The notes below the pieces were generated by a model. The model worked only from the letters and a program-made list of their open reading frames with translations, made no database searches and was not told the DNA's origin. DNA of 8,430 bases from Phototrophicales bacterium (GTDB taxonomy: Bacteria; Chloroflexota; Anaerolineae; Aggregatilineales; Phototrophicaceae), in the NCBI GenBank assembly GCA_002794515.1, contig PGTJ01000091.1, positions 1 through 8,430 on the forward strand, read 5' to 3'. This document shows, piece after piece, positions 6,653-8,430 of this stretch. Within the stretch, counting starts at the first letter, position 1, and each line of letters begins with the position of its first letter. The position numbers and the translations under genes were made by a program.

Positions 6653-7080
6653 CCGATTTAACCAACCCGTATCATTTACGCCCACCGATTATGACCGTCA
6701 AGGTCGAAGATGCGATGGATATTATGATCGTGCGTGATACCGCCCGTCGTGCGGGTGGGTTATTGGGATTTTCGCCCGCCAGACGCGCCCAGCTTTCGAC
6801 TGCCGCCGCCACGCTCGCCGAACTCGTCCTCAAAACAGGCGATGCCCACCTCATCCACCTTAATGGGGTGATCGATGGCATCAAGGTTGGTCTGCAAATT
6901 TCATCAGAAACGCCATGGTTGGCGGGGGTATCGGTCAATAATGTCATGGTGGCGTTGCGCTCTAAATTGGGTGATTTGGTGGATGATATTCAGGTGATTG
7001 GCAAGCCATCGCCCAAAATTTTTATGCACGTTTGGCTCAATGAAGTGCGTAATTTGGGAGATGATGATGATGCCGAGTAG
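6649..7080 (+). CDS. Degenerate RsbT-like (GHKL fold) protein
   Basis: This 143-residue cytoplasmic protein resembles the RsbT/anti-sigma-regulatory ATPase family in its first ~85 residues. MDIMIVRDTARRAGGLLGFSPARRAQLSTAAATLAEL aligns by eye with the RsbT pattern of D-ARQ-GR, GF-DQA-I-TA-SELA. At the N box, where active members have E and N (SELA-N), this protein reads TLAELVLKTG, with neither residue. The DxGxGI nucleotide loop is also absent (SSETPWLAGV instead). It is therefore probably not an active ATPase or kinase and more likely a binding partner or scaffold. Residues 95-135 form a further alpha/beta segment and the end is acidic (DDDDAE). It overlaps cheY by 4 bases and cheW by up to 20, so it is made together with them. 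The fold assignment is by pattern only and moderately sure. Confidence 0.6.
   Translation: MTDLTNPYHLRPPIMTVKVEDAMDIMIVRDTARRAGGLLGFSPARRAQLSTAAATLAELVLKTGDAHLIHLNGVIDGIKVGLQISSETPWLAGVSVNNVMVALRSKLGDLVDDIQVIGKPSPKIFMHVWLNEVRNLGDDDDAE
7056..7060 (+). promoter_or_regulatory. Ribosome binding site deciding the cheW start
   Basis: GGGAG is followed directly by four ATG codons in a row (7061, 7064, 7067, 7070). Only the third (spacing 6) and fourth (spacing 9) are at a workable distance. The longer frame opening at 6998 adds 23 residues that do not look like CheW and lie inside the upstream gene, so it is rejected. Confidence 0.5.
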
Positions 7081-7516
7081 CGATATCATCGCACTCACCT
7101 TTCAGCTTGGTGAGCAACAGTATGCCATTACCCTCGACCATGTTGTCGAGGTGAATGCGATGGTCGAACTCGCCACCATCCCCGATGCCCCAGCCGAAAT
7201 TTTGGGTATGGCGAATCGACATGGGCACCTGATTCCGATTATCGATTTGCGCCAAGTCTTGGGCATGTCGCCCTTGCCAGTTGGTTTGAATACCTTGTTT
7301 ATCGTGGTACAATATGGGGCAACTCTGTTCGGTTTGGTGGTTGATGATGTGCATCGGGTCGAATATTTGCCCAGCAAACAGTTGCAACGCACCGATGGAT
7401 GGGGTAAATATATCGAAGCAATGATGAGTTATCAGGGTGGGACAATGCAATTTATTGGGCTATCGTCATTGGTGGCACGATATGCAGGCACTTTTTTGAA
7501 GGCAGAAGGCTTATGA
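7067..7516 (+). CDS. cheW: CheW-like coupling protein
   Basis: This protein of 149 residues (148 if it starts at 7070) is a single CheW domain, which bridges chemoreceptor tips and the CheW-like domain of CheA. The recognisable sequence is IIALTFQLGEQQYAI near the start, the signature ILGMANRHGHLIPIIDLR (matching the family pattern I-G--N-RG-I-PVIDLR), and FGLVVDDVHRVEYL for the second sub-barrel. Length is normal. It overlaps the upstream gene and shares a 4-base ATGA overlap with the next one, so it is coupled on both sides. The cluster thus has both a free CheW and one fused within CheA, which is common. Confidence 0.93.
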   Translation: MMPSSDIIALTFQLGEQQYAITLDHVVEVNAMVELATIPDAPAEILGMANRHGHLIPIIDLRQVLGMSPLPVGLNTLFIVVQYGATLFGLVVDDVHRVEYLPSKQLQRTDGWGKYIEAMMSYQGGTMQFIGLSSLVARYAGTFLKAEGL

Positions 7517-8418
7517 ACACGGCACGTCCAAAAGATCGGATTTTGATTGTTGCAAAAGATGAAACCCTCCGCGCATCGCTTGTCGAAACGTTGGAACAAG
7601 CGGGTGGTTATCTGACAAATCAAGCCAGCACCTTTGAAGAAGCCCTGAGCGAAATTCTGCTCATCGATTTTGACCTCATCATCACCGAAGCTGAATTGCC
7701 CGATTTGAGTGGCATGGATTTGTTGGCGGTGGTCGGTGGATTGCGCCCCAAAGCCAAAGTGATCGTCATTGATGATGATTTATCTGCCAAAAGCGCTGTT
7801 GCTGTTTTTCGGTTGGGCGCGGTAGACTATTTATACAAACCCCTCAACATGACCTTTGTGCTGATGCAAGTCGAGCGCCAGCTAGAAGTGGGCAGGGTAC
7901 AAAAGACCACCCCAGAATTAGAAGATGCCCCCAAAGCCGATATGAATGTCGACCGCGCCAAGCGACTCGACCCGCGCACTCGCCCCGCGGCACTGGTGTT
8001 GGGCAGGCAACAATTTAAGCGCATCAACATGGAATTAAATCGCTTGTTGGGGCATGTGCGAGCGGGGTTTGTCGGTTTGGTCGATACCGATGGCAACATG
8101 GTCGGCGCGGCGGGGACATTGGATGATTACGATTTACAACTGCTCACCCGCGCTTTGAGCATCGACCATAAAGCCCAAAATTCGCTGGCGAGCCTATTAG
8201 ACGAAAATAAATTTCATTCGACTTATTTTGAAGGCGACCAAATTGGGGTGTATATCATCGAATTCGGTCAACCCTATACGGTATCGCTGGCGGTCATCTG
8301 CGGTATCGATACCAAACCGGGCATGGTATGGCTATATAGCAAGCGCACCGCCGCTATTATTGATGAAATCCTGAAAAGCATTCCACAACCCAAATCGTTG
8401 CCCAAATTGCAGGAATAA
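7513..8418 (+). CDS. Pseudo-receiver fused to Roadblock/LC7-like domain
   Basis: This 301-residue cytoplasmic protein has two parts. Residues 9-125 have the receiver fold pattern (ILIV at strand 1, DFDLIITEAELPDLSGMDLL at strand 3, DYLYKP at strand 5) but lack the phosphorylation site: the acidic pair is Ala14/Lys15 and the acceptor is Glu59; Lys109 remains. It should not be phosphorylated normally, and Glu59 could mimic a phosphorylated state. A linker (~128-160) rich in charged residues follows. Residues ~170-290 look like a Roadblock/LC7 domain: a helix LNRLLGHV, then GFVGLVDTDGNMVGAAG, a helical middle, GVYIIEFGQPYTVSLAVI strands and a last helix AAIIDEILKSI. Roadblock proteins such as MglB bind and regulate Ras-like GTPases. 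It overlaps cheW by 4 bases, with GAAGG (7498-7502) or AGAAGG (7504-7509) as ribosome site. The Roadblock assignment is by pattern. It is the last gene in the window; 12 bases follow. Confidence 0.75.
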   Translation: MNTARPKDRILIVAKDETLRASLVETLEQAGGYLTNQASTFEEALSEILLIDFDLIITEAELPDLSGMDLLAVVGGLRPKAKVIVIDDDLSAKSAVAVFRLGAVDYLYKPLNMTFVLMQVERQLEVGRVQKTTPELEDAPKADMNVDRAKRLDPRTRPAALVLGRQQFKRINMELNRLLGHVRAGFVGLVDTDGNMVGAAGTLDDYDLQLLTRALSIDHKAQNSLASLLDENKFHSTYFEGDQIGVYIIEFGQPYTVSLAVICGIDTKPGMVWLYSKRTAAIIDEILKSIPQPKSLPKLQE

Positions 8419-8430
8419 TCACTTATTCTG

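Noticed and set aside
7061..7072. Four ATG codons in a row as a microsatellite or phase-variation tract
   Set aside because: Changes by whole ATG units would keep both frames, and the tract encodes the acidic DDDDAE end of the upstream gene; it is best explained as alternative starts of cheW.
7037..7450. Minus-strand open frame of 137 codons opposite cheW
   Set aside because: It is antisense to cheW, which has strong family motifs, and the translated sequence shows no recognisable domain.

Overview
The window looks like a chromosomal piece from a member of the Chloroflexota (green non-sulfur relatives, possibly Anaerolineae-like). This is an inference from three things: a WXG100-headed toxin-like gene, an ECF sigma factor paired with a small zinc-less membrane protein, and the style of the chemosensory proteins. 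No rRNA or marker gene is present to confirm it. By eye, the first ~1.5 kb is clearly more A+T-rich than the rest.

Layout. (1) Positions 1-1510, plus strand: the tail of a probable upstream gene, then a WXG100-type secreted effector/toxin-like gene broken by two single-base frameshifts, both in A runs, then a small acidic protein 4 bases downstream that is placed like an immunity protein. A GC-rich hairpin follows, between converging genes. (2) Positions 1575-2611, minus strand: an ECF sigma factor and, overlapping by 4 bases, a one-transmembrane protein that is probably its anti-sigma partner. (3) A divergent intergenic region at 2612-2747. (4) Positions 2748-8418, plus strand: a chemosensory gene cluster made of a hybrid CheA with fused CheW-like and receiver domains, CheB, a stand-alone CheY, a degenerate RsbT-like GHKL protein, CheW, and a degenerate receiver fused to a Roadblock/LC7-like domain. 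The last four genes overlap each other and are almost certainly translationally coupled. No intergenic stretch exceeds 300 bases.

How the genes may work together. CheW and the CheW-like domain of CheA would dock the kinase to a receptor encoded elsewhere, since no receptor (MCP) or CheR lies in the window. CheA would phosphorylate its own receiver, CheB and CheY. The last gene has lost the phosphorylation-site residues and carries a Roadblock-like domain, a fold known to regulate Ras-like GTPases such as MglA. The cluster could therefore be a Frz/Pil-like system that controls surface motility or cell polarity rather than a flagellum. That final link is inference and depends on what lies beyond the right edge.
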